DNA of 64,000 bases. It comes from Opisthocomus hoazin (taxonomy: Eukaryota > Chordata > Aves > Opisthocomiformes > Opisthocomidae). Numbering within the stretch: position 1 is the stretch's first letter; each line of letters opens with the position of its first letter. A program made the position numbers and the translations under genes. This document shows positions 1 to 12,700 of the stretch, one piece after another. The DNA lies in contig NC_134433.1 of the NCBI RefSeq assembly GCF_030867145.1, forward strand, positions 10,801,216-10,865,215, in the 5' to 3' direction. The notes below the pieces were generated by a model, which was given only the letters and a program-made list of their open reading frames with translations, was not told where the DNA came from and made no database searches.

Positions 1-156
1 AGTGCTTTCTTTAATGAAAATCTGGTTTTAAACCTGTTACCTGATTTCTGTTTTGTATAATTCTGTAGTATAAAGAGCATTTTATACTGTGATATTCCAT
101 AAGATTTAGCACTAGTCTATGACATCCCTGAAAAAGCTTCCTTTTTTCTATTTCAG

Positions 157-3100
157 TTCATCTGTGGAGATATGAGGGAGGCTATCCAGCTCTCAATGAG
201 GTCATGAGTAAACTACGTCAAAATAAGGTGAAATGCATTGATTTGGTTAGAATTCGTTATTTTACTCGGAAGAGAACAAAGAATAGAGAAAAAACCTGCG
301 TATTTGAACATCCCCTTTTACTTTGATATCCCATCATTTCCTGTACAAACTTAGAAACGTCTTTGGAAAAGGATTTATTCTCATATTCAGAAATACTGAG
401 GTTTAATATCTGAATATTTTGTGAAAGATTTACGCTTAGTGTTGTGTAAACATGCCACTTGAAATTTTCAAATATGCCAGGGGAATTTAGATGCCTTTAC
501 AATTTAAAGGCTTTCAATGTCCCCAATCCCCAAGACAGCATTAAAGAAAAATCCAAGCCACCGTATGGTATACTGCGTTTTGTTGTTGAAACATAATAAC
601 ACAGTTTGACAGCGATCGCATTGTTTCATAGGAATTCACAGAGTTTCGCAAAGAAAGGGGTAACATGCTTCTCTCGCGCAAGAACCAATTATTGTTGGAG
701 TTTAGCTTCTGGAATGAACCTGTTCCCAGAGAGGGCCCTAATATTTATGAACTGAGATCCTATCAACTTAGGGTAAGTTTAAATTTTTCTTTTTTTTTTT
801 TTTTTTTAAGCTCTCTGCTGTCGTAAAATGTTCAAAGCACGTTTATACAATGTAGGTGGAAAACAGACCTCATCTTAAAAATCTGGTTCTTATCAAAGCT
901 GGTATCTGAGTCATCATTGCTCTCGAAGTGTGAGGTCCAAAATGAAGGCAGGCTCCAACAAGATACTAATATCTGCAGGGCTGAAAACCCCATGATTCCG
1001 TTTGAGGGAAGCTTCAAACTCAGAAGTAATACAGTTAGTAAACAGAGTAATTACAGATGATTATAATATGCTAATCACTTGAAGCAAGTGATTTTATTAA
1101 TACATAGTGTTTTGCATACGTAGATGATGTGAAAACTGTCCAAATAGTCTAACTTTCTTTAAACTACAGTTTTAACAATCTGTTTTGTTTTTGTAGCCCG
1201 GAACAATGATTGAGTGGGGAAATTACTGGTAAGTGTTGCTTTAGCATTTGCATTCTCCTATTTGAGAGATGTACGTTTAAAAATCATGGGGTGGAGATGG
1301 CTGAATGGTGCCAAAGCATTTCAGTCACCCAGTTAATGGCCTGCTTCTGTAGTTATGCAACTTGTAAGATAGTTCTTTGACCCATAATTTATCCTTTGAG
1401 GAAAGAAAGAGGAATTATGTGTGCAAACAACATTGTGAGCTCTGTGATTTGGCTTTCCTTCACATAACCCTTTTAGTTTGATGTAATATAACAGAAATAA
1501 TTTATTTTTAGCAGAAAACACTGCTCAGTGAAGGGTGGCGGTTAACTCCGTGAGACTACGCTGATCTTTCACACCACCACTAGAAGCTGATTTAGTTTAA
1601 ATGGCCTAAGTCTTGGCTCTTTTAATCTTTAGAAGTCAAGTTGCTTCTTGAAAACCTATTGAGCAGCACATTTATATTTTAGTATATAGGTTAAAAGCAT
1701 TTGAGACAGTCTTCTCTTGAGTATATGCTTCTGATTCTGTTTTTTTCAAAACAGTGCATGTTTTTTTCAATTTATATTCACGAAGGCCATGCAGCTCTAA
1801 TGGTTGATAGTTTAATAATTTGGTGTATTTTCAGTTATTCTGACAAAGGTGAAGACTTGGATTGTTAGATGTGTCATTGTCATTCATATAATTTATTTAG
1901 TTACAGTAATTTGAATAAAGTAAATTAAGGTCCCTTCCAGCCCTTACCATTCTATGTTTCTATGATTCTGTGAATTTAGAATTTTTATAAAATAGGCATA
2001 TCTATAGTGGTAGCCAATCTGTTTTAGAAGATGCAACAGATTTATAGTTAAGAGAGATATTGATCTTATTTACACAACAAATCAAGAAGTATTGCACAGG
2101 AGAGCTGCATAGCAAAGGTCCATGTGAATAAAAAAAGCTGTATTCCACTACCACAAAATCTATAGTAAGTGAGTGTGGCAAAGATTATATGACTGGAACT
2201 CAAGGATTTAGTTTTAGAACCTGCTGTAAAAATGTGCTGCCAACTTTACACTGTTCCAGCAATTACTGTTATACTGGATCTAATGTTAAAGACAAAGAAT
2301 GATGAATGTACAGTCTAGTGAAACTGTAATCCTCCAACTTTAACTCATTCTAGCAAGATATATAGGTATATTTTAATTAATTAGTCCTTAAAATCGGTGT
2401 GTCATGGATTTTTGTCTCATTTTTCGTTACTGAAGTGTACTGCAAATGCTGTTTAACATTCAGGCTTCATTTCAGCTCTGTTCTCCTTTCAGTTATCACT
2501 TGTTTCCTACCCAGATGTGCTGGTTTTAATGGCTGCTTTGCTCTTCTATAGGGCTCGTGCAATTCGTTTCCGACAGGATAGTGATGAAGCAGTTGGAGGA
2601 TTTTTCTCACAAATTGGACAGCTGTATATGGTTCATCACCTCTGGGGTAAATTTTTTTGTGTTCTCTGCTTTTTTCTCACTGAATCAGACCCTAACAGAC
2701 CGTTGACTTTGCCCAGGAGGCGGGATTTTTACAAAAGGCAAATGAATGTCTTAAGGGACTGTTTTTGTTTTACATCAGTAATGTTGATATTCTTAATTTT
2801 TGTGCAGGTAACTTTATTTCTTAAATAAGCAAGCAGAAGTGAACATTTAATGTTTTGTTCTGTTTCTGTCAACAGTTTCTCGTGGGCCTTTTTGTTAGGG
2901 ACTACTTGTTTGCTTTCAATAACATAAGCATGACAAGCCATATTCTGCCATCTGTTTTCTCCATCCCCATGCAGGCTGAAGTCAGGTTTTTACAATTTAG
3001 TTTCAAGTATCACATATACACACCTACAAAAAGGAAAGTCAAGCTTTTATTTACATTACTATGTCATGGTGTTTTTGCTTTCTCTGTATGTTAGTCTCCA

Positions 3101-4442
3101 CAAATGCTTAGCTACTTTCATGTTAGGATTGTTTCAACTTGAAGAAACTCATTGTCTAATACTTATTTTAGAAAATATGCAGTATTATCTTCATATCTCG
3201 ACAATTCAGAATGTTATATTCCAGCATTAGAAATCTGACACCACTCATGTAGGACTGTACTTTGTTGCATTGTGTGTCTTACCTGTGTCCAAGACATTCT
3301 CTCTCTTCTCCAGTTCCTTTGCATTGGTTTGGAAGCTTTTCCTTTTAGTGGAGGTGAACTTCTGACTTTTTTCCTTCCCAGTGTTTGCAGCCTCCTAATT
3401 ACGCACTAGAATACTATGGAGGGAGGTATTCATGTGTAGAAGGAAAAGGAGTTGCTTCTAAGCTTCGTGCTTGTTCTTTTCGCTCACCAGCTTACAAAGA
3501 TCTCCAGACCAGAGAAGATATAAGGAACGCTGCGTGGCATAAACCCGGCTGGGATGAACTGGTCTATTACACAGGTAACCCATTAACTTCATTGGAATGC
3601 TGGGGGTAGACTTTTGTGCATGCCATCATTTTTGTTCTTCAGTACATTGTACAATGATAAAAAGTTTTGCACCTCTGGTGTGCATGTGTTTGTGTGTCAG
3701 TTTATCTGCTGTAAGGGAAAGGAGGGACATTTCACTAAGCTGTAAAGTGAATTTTGCAATTGATCATATAAACCTGGAAAAGTTGCCTAATTGCTAAAAA
3801 TTTGCTATGTTAATAGTGACTTTTTATACAAGCACCTCTCCTGTAGAAGAATAGATTTGTGTAAATGCCTAAGTTTGTGTCCAAAAATTAGGGAACCAAT
3901 AGTGAAATTTATCTTTATATCAAATTATTACCTCTAATATTTCATGAAATACGGGAGCCTTGTTAAATGCATTCCTTTGAAAAGGGAATTCAGACTTTGG
4001 AACTAGAAGCCAGGAGATCTTTGAAATCAAAGATGGTTTTCATAACAAAACTCACAGAAGTATGCCGAGCATGTCAGATTTTGGTTCCATAGGGTACATT
4101 TCAAAGGAAGTATACCAGAAAAATGTAAGATAACTTTCATTATGGTGAAAAGGAATAGGAATATTTCTCTTGAAAGGAGCAGACAGATTACATTTAAAAA
4201 AATCGCTTGTTCTCAAAACTACTGTGCTTCAGTTACAGGAATGTTGGTGGTTACTGGTGACTTGGCATGCACTAGCCAGGAGGGTAATTTGAAGACAGTG
4301 ATATCTGTTCAAACTGGGTGTGCGGAACAGCTAATGGTCTCTGTTAGTGAAATTAAACCGTCTCAATTTTTTTTCAGTGCCCCTTATTCAGGAAATGGAG
4401 TCCAGAATCATGATACCGTTGAAGATTTCTCCGCTTCAGTAA
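157..4442 (+). CDS. NIPSNAP2: NIPSNAP2 (GBAS), 3' part of the gene: last six coding exons
   Basis: NIPSNAP2 is a mitochondrial protein of the NIPSNAP family (dimeric alpha-beta barrel fold). NIPSNAP1/2 are known to mark damaged mitochondria for autophagy. Coding exons read at 157-227, 632-772, 1197-1228, 2552-2646, 3491-3574 and 4378-4442 (TAA stop), all with AG/GT borders and matching phases. They give about 162 residues, roughly the C-terminal 55-60% of the protein. Diagnostic stretches are [69 protein letters not shown] and the end [10 protein letters not shown]. The N-terminal exons, including the mitochondrial targeting sequence, lie left of the window. The gene converges on PSPH. NIPSNAP1 is the alternative, but position beside PSPH and the residue match favour NIPSNAP2. 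Confidence 0.96.
1927..1972 (+). mobile_element. Short CR1 LINE 3' tail in a NIPSNAP2 intron
   Basis: A run ending in TTCTATGATTCTGTGA after GGTCCCTTCCAGCCC is the standard 3' end of avian CR1 elements. Only about 45 bp can be recognised, so it is heavily 5'-truncated or decayed. Confidence 0.7.
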
Positions 4443-5590
4443 AGTGACTGATTTACTTGTGCCTACATAGATAAAAGTGACAAGTATTTGTCTTAAATTA
4501 ATTTATGGTATACGTTGTATATCATAGTCTGAAATATAAAAGTACTGTATTGAGCTTATGAAAGAGACCTCTTTTCTTCAGAATCAATGACCTTTTGCTC
4601 TTAGGATTGTACCAGGAAAAAAAGAAATAGCGGACTGTAATTAAAAGGTTGGTTAAGTGAAAACAAGTACAAAGACAAATATGAGTTCCTCTATGAGACA
4701 GGTCCTCAGGTTAAGTATGGCATACAGTATTTAGTATCTTCTGGTACATAGACAATGCCCAGTGTTCAGTAACAGCAACAGAATGGAACCTTATAGTTGC
4801 TGTGGCCTTTGTGTGGCATTATGATGACTGCAGATTTCAAAAACAAACACAGGAGTTCTGAAAATACAAGCTCTGAAGCCGTGGGGCAGCTCTGAAATAC
4901 GCGTAGCTGTTCTAGCAGGCCTGAAATCAGTAAGTAGCTGTATGTTGACAAATAGGCAGTCATTAATTGAGGATAATGCTGTTTGTCAGGTGATAGCTTA
5001 CGGACAGAGAATAGAGCATTCTGTTTTGCAAAGACTCTGAAGCCTGTTGAAACTAATCGCACGTTTGTGTGTCTACACCTGAAATTAATTTTGTGAAGTA
5101 TGACCTATGGTTTTCAAAGAGGTACTGACAAGACATGGTTGTTTGAACATTCTGCAGGGAATCAAGTTCAGTTAAATACATTTATCTCTGGAAGTAACTT
5201 GGAGATCTAGGAAAAGGGGTTTAATTAAATAAGCAGTCATGACTTCAGACATATTTTTGGTCGGGTGTTTCACTAACTGTACAGTCGGTACTTATGAATT
5301 GACGTGTGAAACTGGCGCATGTTGAGTCAATAGGATTGGCATAAAGCAGTGTACCATTATGTCCAGTTCTATTTTGGTTTCACTTTTAGACTAGAATATA
5401 TCAACACTTTTGTTGTCTGCGATGATGTGAACATCCTGTAAGTGACAATAATAGTCTCTCTTCAAAGTGTCTACAATAATCCATGTAACATACAGAATGT
5501 ACAAATCAGTTACTGAATGTCCAGTTTGTACATTTCAATGAGTTTTCAGGAAGAACATAACAGTCAATAAAATCCTTTTAATTTTCACAT
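4443..5590 (+). other. NIPSNAP2 3' UTR (inferred)
   Basis: This AT-rich stretch follows the NIPSNAP2 stop and has no convincing coding signal. The first good AATAAA on the plus strand is at 5566-5571, which would make a 3' UTR of about 1.1 kb. The exact end is inferred, and shorter isoforms are possible. Confidence 0.55.
5566..5571 (+). other. Candidate polyadenylation signal of NIPSNAP2
   Basis: AATAAA hexamer about 1.12 kb after the NIPSNAP2 stop, followed by T-rich sequence. It is the first canonical hexamer downstream. The assignment rests on position only. Confidence 0.5.
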
Positions 5591-5591
5591 T

Positions 5592-8500
5592 TTACTGGCA
5601 CCTTATATGTATTGCACCACCTGTGTTTTCTCTCATCTTGCAGTGTTTATTATGGAAAATTTGAATAATTGCATAGAATGTTTCAGATCAGTTAGCCAAT
5701 ATCACTTCTTTGTGTCAGGGACAGCATTTCCCAGTATTCTCCTCTCGTTCTCCAAAATTAATTTACAGTATCTCCATTACATCCCATTTTGCTAAGTGTT
5801 CTAGAGGTCATAAGTGCTGTGGTGATAAATACAAATATTTTTCCTTTCAATTTTTCTCCACAAATTATACTTAATTTTTCAGGTTGGATTTCTTCTTTTC
5901 TTCCCATGGGAAATACACTGCACTCTTGCCTTCGCTTGAATTTCAGCTTGAACAAAGTCAGTATTTGATTGGATTCTTGTCTGTTTACATATTTTCCTCC
6001 TGTTATCAACTGATTTGGGGATTTTACTGAGTAAAATTCTGTACTATATTAGCTCAGAGTTCTCAGCGTGGTTTAACTCAGTGGGCCAAGTACATCATTT
6101 CAGCTGTCCCTTCTTGTAAATCAGTCATGAACTGTACTGTCAGCTGAGGCTGTCACTTTTCCAGAATTTTGGGACTACTGTTTAGCTACAAAAGGCAAAA
6201 AGGGTGACAATGTCAGCTTCCAGTCCTTGTTATTTCTCCCAGTATCCTCCCATAGTTCTTGATCGTAGAGGATTGTTCTTGTAACTTGCCCCTCGTAACC
6301 AGCAATCTCAGTTGGAGGCAGAAGGCAAAAAATTTTTTTGGAGTTACAGGATTTTGTGGGTTCTGATGCAATCCGTGTTTGTTACCTTCAGCTGGGAGCG
6401 CTAGGAATTCAGTTCAGTCAGGCAGAGCTCTTACTGTTTAAGGACAATGAAGTTTTGCATGAATAAGAAATCTAAGAAATAACGGGATGTTCTGCAGGGT
6501 GACATCATACGGCACAAGTCTCTTCAGTCTTTATACACTACCTAAGATCTGAATTCCCACTAGGAGCATTGTAATGTATTATGAACATGCCTCCTGTAGT
6601 TCTGAGCTTCAAACTCATGCTCTGGCTGTCATCAGAAAGAGATTAGTTCCTGTTATTTTAGTTACAGGTAACTGCAAATTCACTGAACATAACACAGTAG
6701 AGAAGTAAGCGATGCAAATCTTCTCATGGTTCCCACTGCCTGAGCCCTTTCTGAAGCTGGTTTTTCCCTGTTGTGAACACTTGTGATTTTCCCTGTTAAT
6801 TTCACAGCCAAGTCTGCATTCTTCCTTTGACTAGCAGTACTTCAGCATTTCCTAGGGCAGAATTTGTAGAGTTCAGAACTGAAGTCACTTTCCAGTGGTT
6901 GGAATGTGGGGAACAGTGCCTGGAAGAGTCTCTGGTAACTATGAATTCTTGTTCCACTGTAATGAAGAGACCATTAAAACTCAAGTTTAAGTGTCCTGTA
7001 GTCTTCCTAGAAAAGACTGCAAGTCTGTTCTTCTAAGAAGGCCCCTCATGCAACTTGAATGTATAACTTAAAGCAATTCTGACTCACTGAATAATCGCAT
7101 TAAAATGAAAGGCTTTGTATGAAGTGGTGTGGATCCCCATGCTCTGAGTCAGGAGACCCACCTGAAGACCAGATATTACTTGCCTGAAGTGTGCTACTCT
7201 CCGGACTTTGCTCTACTGTGATGGGACGTGTCCAGGTAAATCGGTAGCTTGGCTGTAACATTGAAACTTCCCTCACACTGCTTTATTCTTTCATATTTTT
7301 TTCCAGCATTTTGCAGACAAAAGAGCTTAGCCACTCACTAAGCTAAGTAATCCTGTTGGTACCTCCTGGACCAGAGGTCAGGCTTGATATTTGCCCAGTG
7401 GGAGTGGTATTTTTTCTTCAAACCAGTCAGACCTAAAGAGCTCTTGTGAAATCCTTGGCACAACACCGTGTTTCCATAGCACTCAGACTGGCAGAAGGTA
7501 CTGCTGTGAATGTTAACATCTCTGTGGCACAGAGACTCCTGCACGGTCTTCTGACTGTGGCGTTACTGAAATTACATACACTTGAAGCAGAGCATGTCAC
7601 GGTGTTTGTAGGATCAGGGTCTGCAGCTGTAGCTGATTAGCTGCATATTAGGATTATTTTTTTTTAGTGGCTTTTAATTCATTGGAAAGCTACAGCAAAC
7701 AGAAATGCTTCTGCTTCATAATTGTAGAATTGCGGAGGAACAGGCTGAGTGAGAGCAGAAAGAGTTTATACTTGTTCTACTGATGCAGTCTTGGATAAAC
7801 AAAAGCATGATTGTACATGAGCTGCCCTTGGAGCTGGCTGAGGTTTTTCTCAGGAAGAATTTAAAAGAGATCATCTTTAATACTCCCAGAAGAGTTCTGG
7901 TGAGCAGCCTGCCAACTATTGTCTGTCTTGGCTTTTGTAAAGTTTTTTAAATGCTCTGTAGGGATATTGAGTGTAGCTGTTTATATGCCTTTAAAAAGCC
8001 ATCAGAAGTTTGTTTCTGGAGTTATTTTCTTTTAACCCTTCTTCTCCAGTATTTAAATGCTCTTGTAACTTCAAGCAATTATTGCCTCAGTTTTTCTGCG
8101 AAAAACTGTAGATGGCATCACTGAGAGCTGCCATTCATCACTCTCTGGGGCTTTGTTAATATTTCTTTTCCCTGTATCCTTTCTGATGATGTCACAGAAT
8201 GGACAGAACCAGTATTTGTTTTAGTTGGTAGTGATGCTTAAGCAATTGGACAGGAGCTCACTCACTGTACCTTGATTTAATCTTACTAAATTAAGGAAAT
8301 CTAGTACAAGTTGTAACAACCTGTGATTATCTTGTGGAGAGAGTGTGAGATTTTGGAAGGCAGGGCCATTACTTGTTTCTCTTTCCATCTGTGAAATATG
8401 TGGCAGGATGAAAGAGAATTCGTGCACTCAGTCTAATCTTCCATTTCCAGAAAAATACTGGGGCTATTTGTAAGCACCCAGGAGATAAGAACAGGACAAA

Positions 8501-9356
8501 TCGTGTCATATCTGCCCATCTTTCTCCTGTGATGGTATTACGTGGATGGTAGGAAGTGGAAGATGTGACATTAAAATTAGTAAAGCTTTTCACATCATCG
8601 GAGATGAGATTCTTACAAGTCAGGGAAATACAAGTACCATGATGTGTCAGCAAAGCTAGTTAAAAAGACACATTTGGTTGTCAGGAACTTGGTGACAAAA
8701 AGGCAGCATTTATCCATTGCATTCTGTATTAGGACCCTCTCCGATCAGACACTGTAGCCACAAAAGACAAATCGTTAAGGAAGTAGGATTCGTTAGTTGA
8801 AGCTTAGAGAAGTACTTACTTAGAACGGTGAGACTTACTTCTAGCAGTTTTAAGTGTCATTGATCTGCACTTGAGGAAGAGACTAGGTAAGTTTCACAGT
8901 ATTTTCTTAAGCAGTAGACCAATTGTTTTTAAAGGTTGATGAATTAGCTTCCATCCAGTTATAGCTTGATGGGGTTGGATTGTTAAATAAATAAAACAGA
9001 TAAGTAAACAGTGTGACCATGTTACAAAGTTGCCTTTTTGGTGTTTAGCTTAAAGTATTTTAATGAAGTGTGGGAACCACTGTATCACTCGCCTTAAAAT
9101 ATGCTTCTTGGACACTGATGGATATTGCATCTAGCTCAGATATGCATGCATCTCATGTCTTTTAGACTACAGGTTCAGTAATGGTGATGTTGAGTAACAG
9201 ATGACATCTCAGGTTCTCCTGTAGACATATTTTACAAAATCAGAGATACTTGGTAATGTTTCCTACCTATCTGTTCACTGTTTAACCTCGTTCTGAGATT
9301 CTTTGGAATGGAAAGTACTTACTATATTGTTTACCTTTTAGAATATATTATTGTTA
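5592..9356. other. Intergenic region between the convergent NIPSNAP2 and PSPH genes
   Basis: About 3.8 kb of AT-rich sequence between the inferred 3' ends of two convergent genes. ORFs are short and resemble no known family. No RNA gene or clear transposon was recognised. Confidence 0.6.
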
Positions 9357-9362
9357 TTTATT
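9357..9362 (-). other. Candidate polyadenylation signal of PSPH
   Basis: The minus strand reads AATAAA here, about 410 bases after the PSPH stop at 9774, inside an AT-rich stretch. It is the first canonical hexamer found downstream on that strand, but use is unproven. Confidence 0.45.
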
Positions 9363-9773
9363 ATTATTGATTAGACAAAATGGCCTCCACAAAGTGGCCT
9401 CCTTCTTTTGCCACCCAAAATAAGTAGAGGTATTAGCTTCAATGATTCTGAAACAATAGATATACAATATTTCCAATCCATTAAGGTATTTTTAACTTAC
9501 TATTAATTTCCTACCTTTGGTCTTCACTTGTGAGTGACTAATCAACTGACTTCTTCCACCTTGGAAAAGATGTTTAAAAAATTTTACCATTTTCATTGCA
9601 AAATATTTGAGTAGAATGGTGCCATTTGCACCACAAGTTTCAGGCCAGAGATGAAGGTACCCAACACCCAGAATCATAAAAAAATCCAGAACACAGTTTT
9701 GCAAACAAATATAGGTTTAATTGCATTGTATAATGGATTTATAGTTGTTAAATATATTATTTTACTGTATAAT

Positions 9774-12700
9774 TTATCGTTCTTCCAGTTCCTTTAGCAG
9801 TTCGTCAAAGTGAGTAATGTACCATTTAGCTTTCTCCTTTACTTGCTTTCTGATTACATTGCCTCCAAATCCAATGAAGCAGTCCTGGCAAAACAGAAAG
9901 AACGGGCAGATATATTATCGCAGTCCCATGTAAGGAATGGAAATTCTCAGCAATTAAGTTTGGGTTTAAGATTGGATTTTAAAATTATGGTATTCCTCCC
10001 TGCCTCTTCTCCTATTTTACTCTGCATGTTTTCCAAATTTATTAACAGGAACTTCATTAACACTTAATTTTGCACCACTTTGGTTATTAGAGTTTTGTTC
10101 CAATAGGAAAGTTGTGTCTCAGTGCCTCGTAACTTCCAGATTGTTCAGATCTGAGATTTTACTGAAAATCTGATGCAAATGTGACGCAACATAAGGCCTT
10201 ACTATTCAAGAATGAGTTAACATTCGAACGTGCAGGCAGCATCTGTCAATTATCCCTACACTGTTTACCTTCACTCTGTTAACCTCATTTGATAGATACC
10301 AAGAGTAAATATTAACCACGTCTTCAATCATTAACCAGCAACAGTCATCGTTTCTGCAGCTTGGAAAACCAGCTGCAGTGAAAGTGCAGTGTTTAAAATT
10401 TCCACTGCTGCTTTTTTGCCTTCAGGTAGAACACGTTAAGCAAATACTGAGCTGCTCTGGTCCTGCACTTGTTGAACAATAAGGGAGCAGCTGTCGTAAC
10501 TGCCATCAGCCGCAGCTCTCGGAGTTTGTTCCTGTGCATTTCCAGGCTCTGGGATATTTGTCCCTCAGCACTGGCAAAGAAGGGGTATTGGGGTACTTCT
10601 ATGTACAGAAAGGCGCTAAAGGGGAGGCCGAATTAAGATCTCTGTGAAATGACCATTTATAAAAGTTGTCTTTCTATTGATTTTTTTATTGTTTCACCCT
10701 GTCAGGGTTGGTATCTTCAAAGGTATCACCACTGTACAGTGAAGTGAACCCTCCTGCCAGGCTAGTGTGAGGTAAACGTGCACCAGGTCTGTGCCAGACC
10801 TTCACGCTAAGCACCATTAATCAGTGTTCAGAACCAGGATCTTGGCAGGATAGGTCCTCTGCACAGACGCAAGCCCTTACTGTGGGGACATAGAGGGGAA
10901 AGGCAGACGTGATAATACCAGCTTGATTTGAGACGGGTCACTAGGCTGTCACACAGTTCTGCTACACCCAGCCAGCATTCTGGCTTAGAGGGTGACAGCC
11001 TTACTGAGGTGGTCTGAACTTGAGAGACATCAGCCACTGCATGATGCAGGCTTTCTAGAGGAAAACTACCTGCACAGATCTCTTCTAGGCTGTGGGAAGT
11101 GCTAAAGATCATCTTCCCTGAAGTCCTATGAAGAATTCATACCTCACTTTTCCCCCCCCCCCCAAAGGCTTTGCTCAAAAGGAATTCAGAATTCCAGTTC
11201 TTCAGTACTTACAGCAGGGGGGCAGGCTTCCATGTCTGTAGCTCCATCACCAATCATAACCACTTTCTTAAAGTGGAACTGTTCCTTCAGATGAGTAATA
11301 ACCTTTCCTTTCCCCCCTGATTCGGCTGTTGGTTGTGTTTCGTCAAATCCTGCGTATTCTCCTAGAATATAATGGAAGGACAAGTGAGACACATAGTGTA
11401 TTTTCTTGTAAATTAAGAAAGATACATGACTATGGTCTTTACTTCAGAAAACAGCTAATTACATGCAGTTCTGTAAGCCTCACAATATCAACATCCCCAA
11501 AAAAAGTAATTCGAAAGTAAGCTTAAAAGCTAGCATGTTACTCAAGTCTTCAGTGGGAATATTTTCAAAGCACTGAAATGCTAAGTCAGAAGTAGAAACC
11601 CTGTGCGGGTAGTGTTACAAATCCATTCCCAGTGACTCTGGTCCAGTCATTCTGGTGTAAGCATTTCAAAAGCAGCATCCAGCAGCTCTGCGGAGAGGGA
11701 CCTGGGTGTCCTGGTGGACGACAGGTTGACCATGAGCCAGCAGTGTGCCCTGGCTGCCAAGAAGGCCAATGGGATCCTGGGGTGCATCAAGAGGAGTGTA
11801 GCCAGTAGGTCCAGGGAGGTTCTCCTACCCCTCTACTCTGCCCTAGGGAGGCCCTGTCTGGAGTACTGTGTCCAGTTCTGGGCTCCCCACTTCAAGAAAG
11901 ATGAGGAGCTACTGCAGAGAGTCCAGTGGAGGGCTACAAGGACGATGAGGGGACTGGAGCATCTGTCCTGTGAGGAAAGGCTGAGGGAGCTGGGCTTGTT
12001 CAGCCTGAAGAAGAGAAGGCTGAGAGGGGACCTTAGAAATGCTGATAAATATCTGCAGGGTGGGTGTCAGGAGGACGGGGCCAGACTCTTTCCAGTGGTG
12101 CCCAGCAACAGCACAAGGGGCAACGGGCACAAACCGAAGCCTGTGAAGTTCCATCTGAACACGAGGAAGAATTTCTTCACTCTGAGGGTGACGGAGCCCT
12201 GGCACAGGCTGCCCAGGGAGGTTGTGGAGTCTCCTTCTCTGGAGATATTCCAGACCCACCTGGACAAGGTCCTGTGCAGGCTGCTCTGGGTGACCCTGCT
12301 TCGGCAGGGGGTTGGGCTGGGTGACCCACAGAGGTCCCTTCTAACCCGACCATTCTGTGATTCTGTGATCCAGTATGATATATAGGCTGCGTATGGAACA
12401 GTAAGAAACAGCCTCACTAACTACAGTTCTGCTTGATTACGCAAGCTTAAAGTCCAGAGCAGCTCTGCTAAAGCACATCGGTCTCCATACATACCTCAGA
12501 GTCACTGACAGTGAAGTTTGCCTCTGAACCAGGTAAGTGTAATAAACTCTTTTAACTTGAAGGAGCAAGAGAAAATGAAACTCTGCTGTCAGCAACTGTA
12601 ACATGGTTTACCTTTGGCCCAGCTTGCAATTAAAAAGTAACTACAGCTGTATTTCATGTCTGGAAAATAACCTGAACTCATGTTTTTGACAAGGTCTTGC

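Noticed and set aside
11714-12385. Open frame of 223 codons that looks like a host gene
   Set aside because: It is the C-terminal RT part of a CR1 LINE, with the CR1 tail directly behind it.
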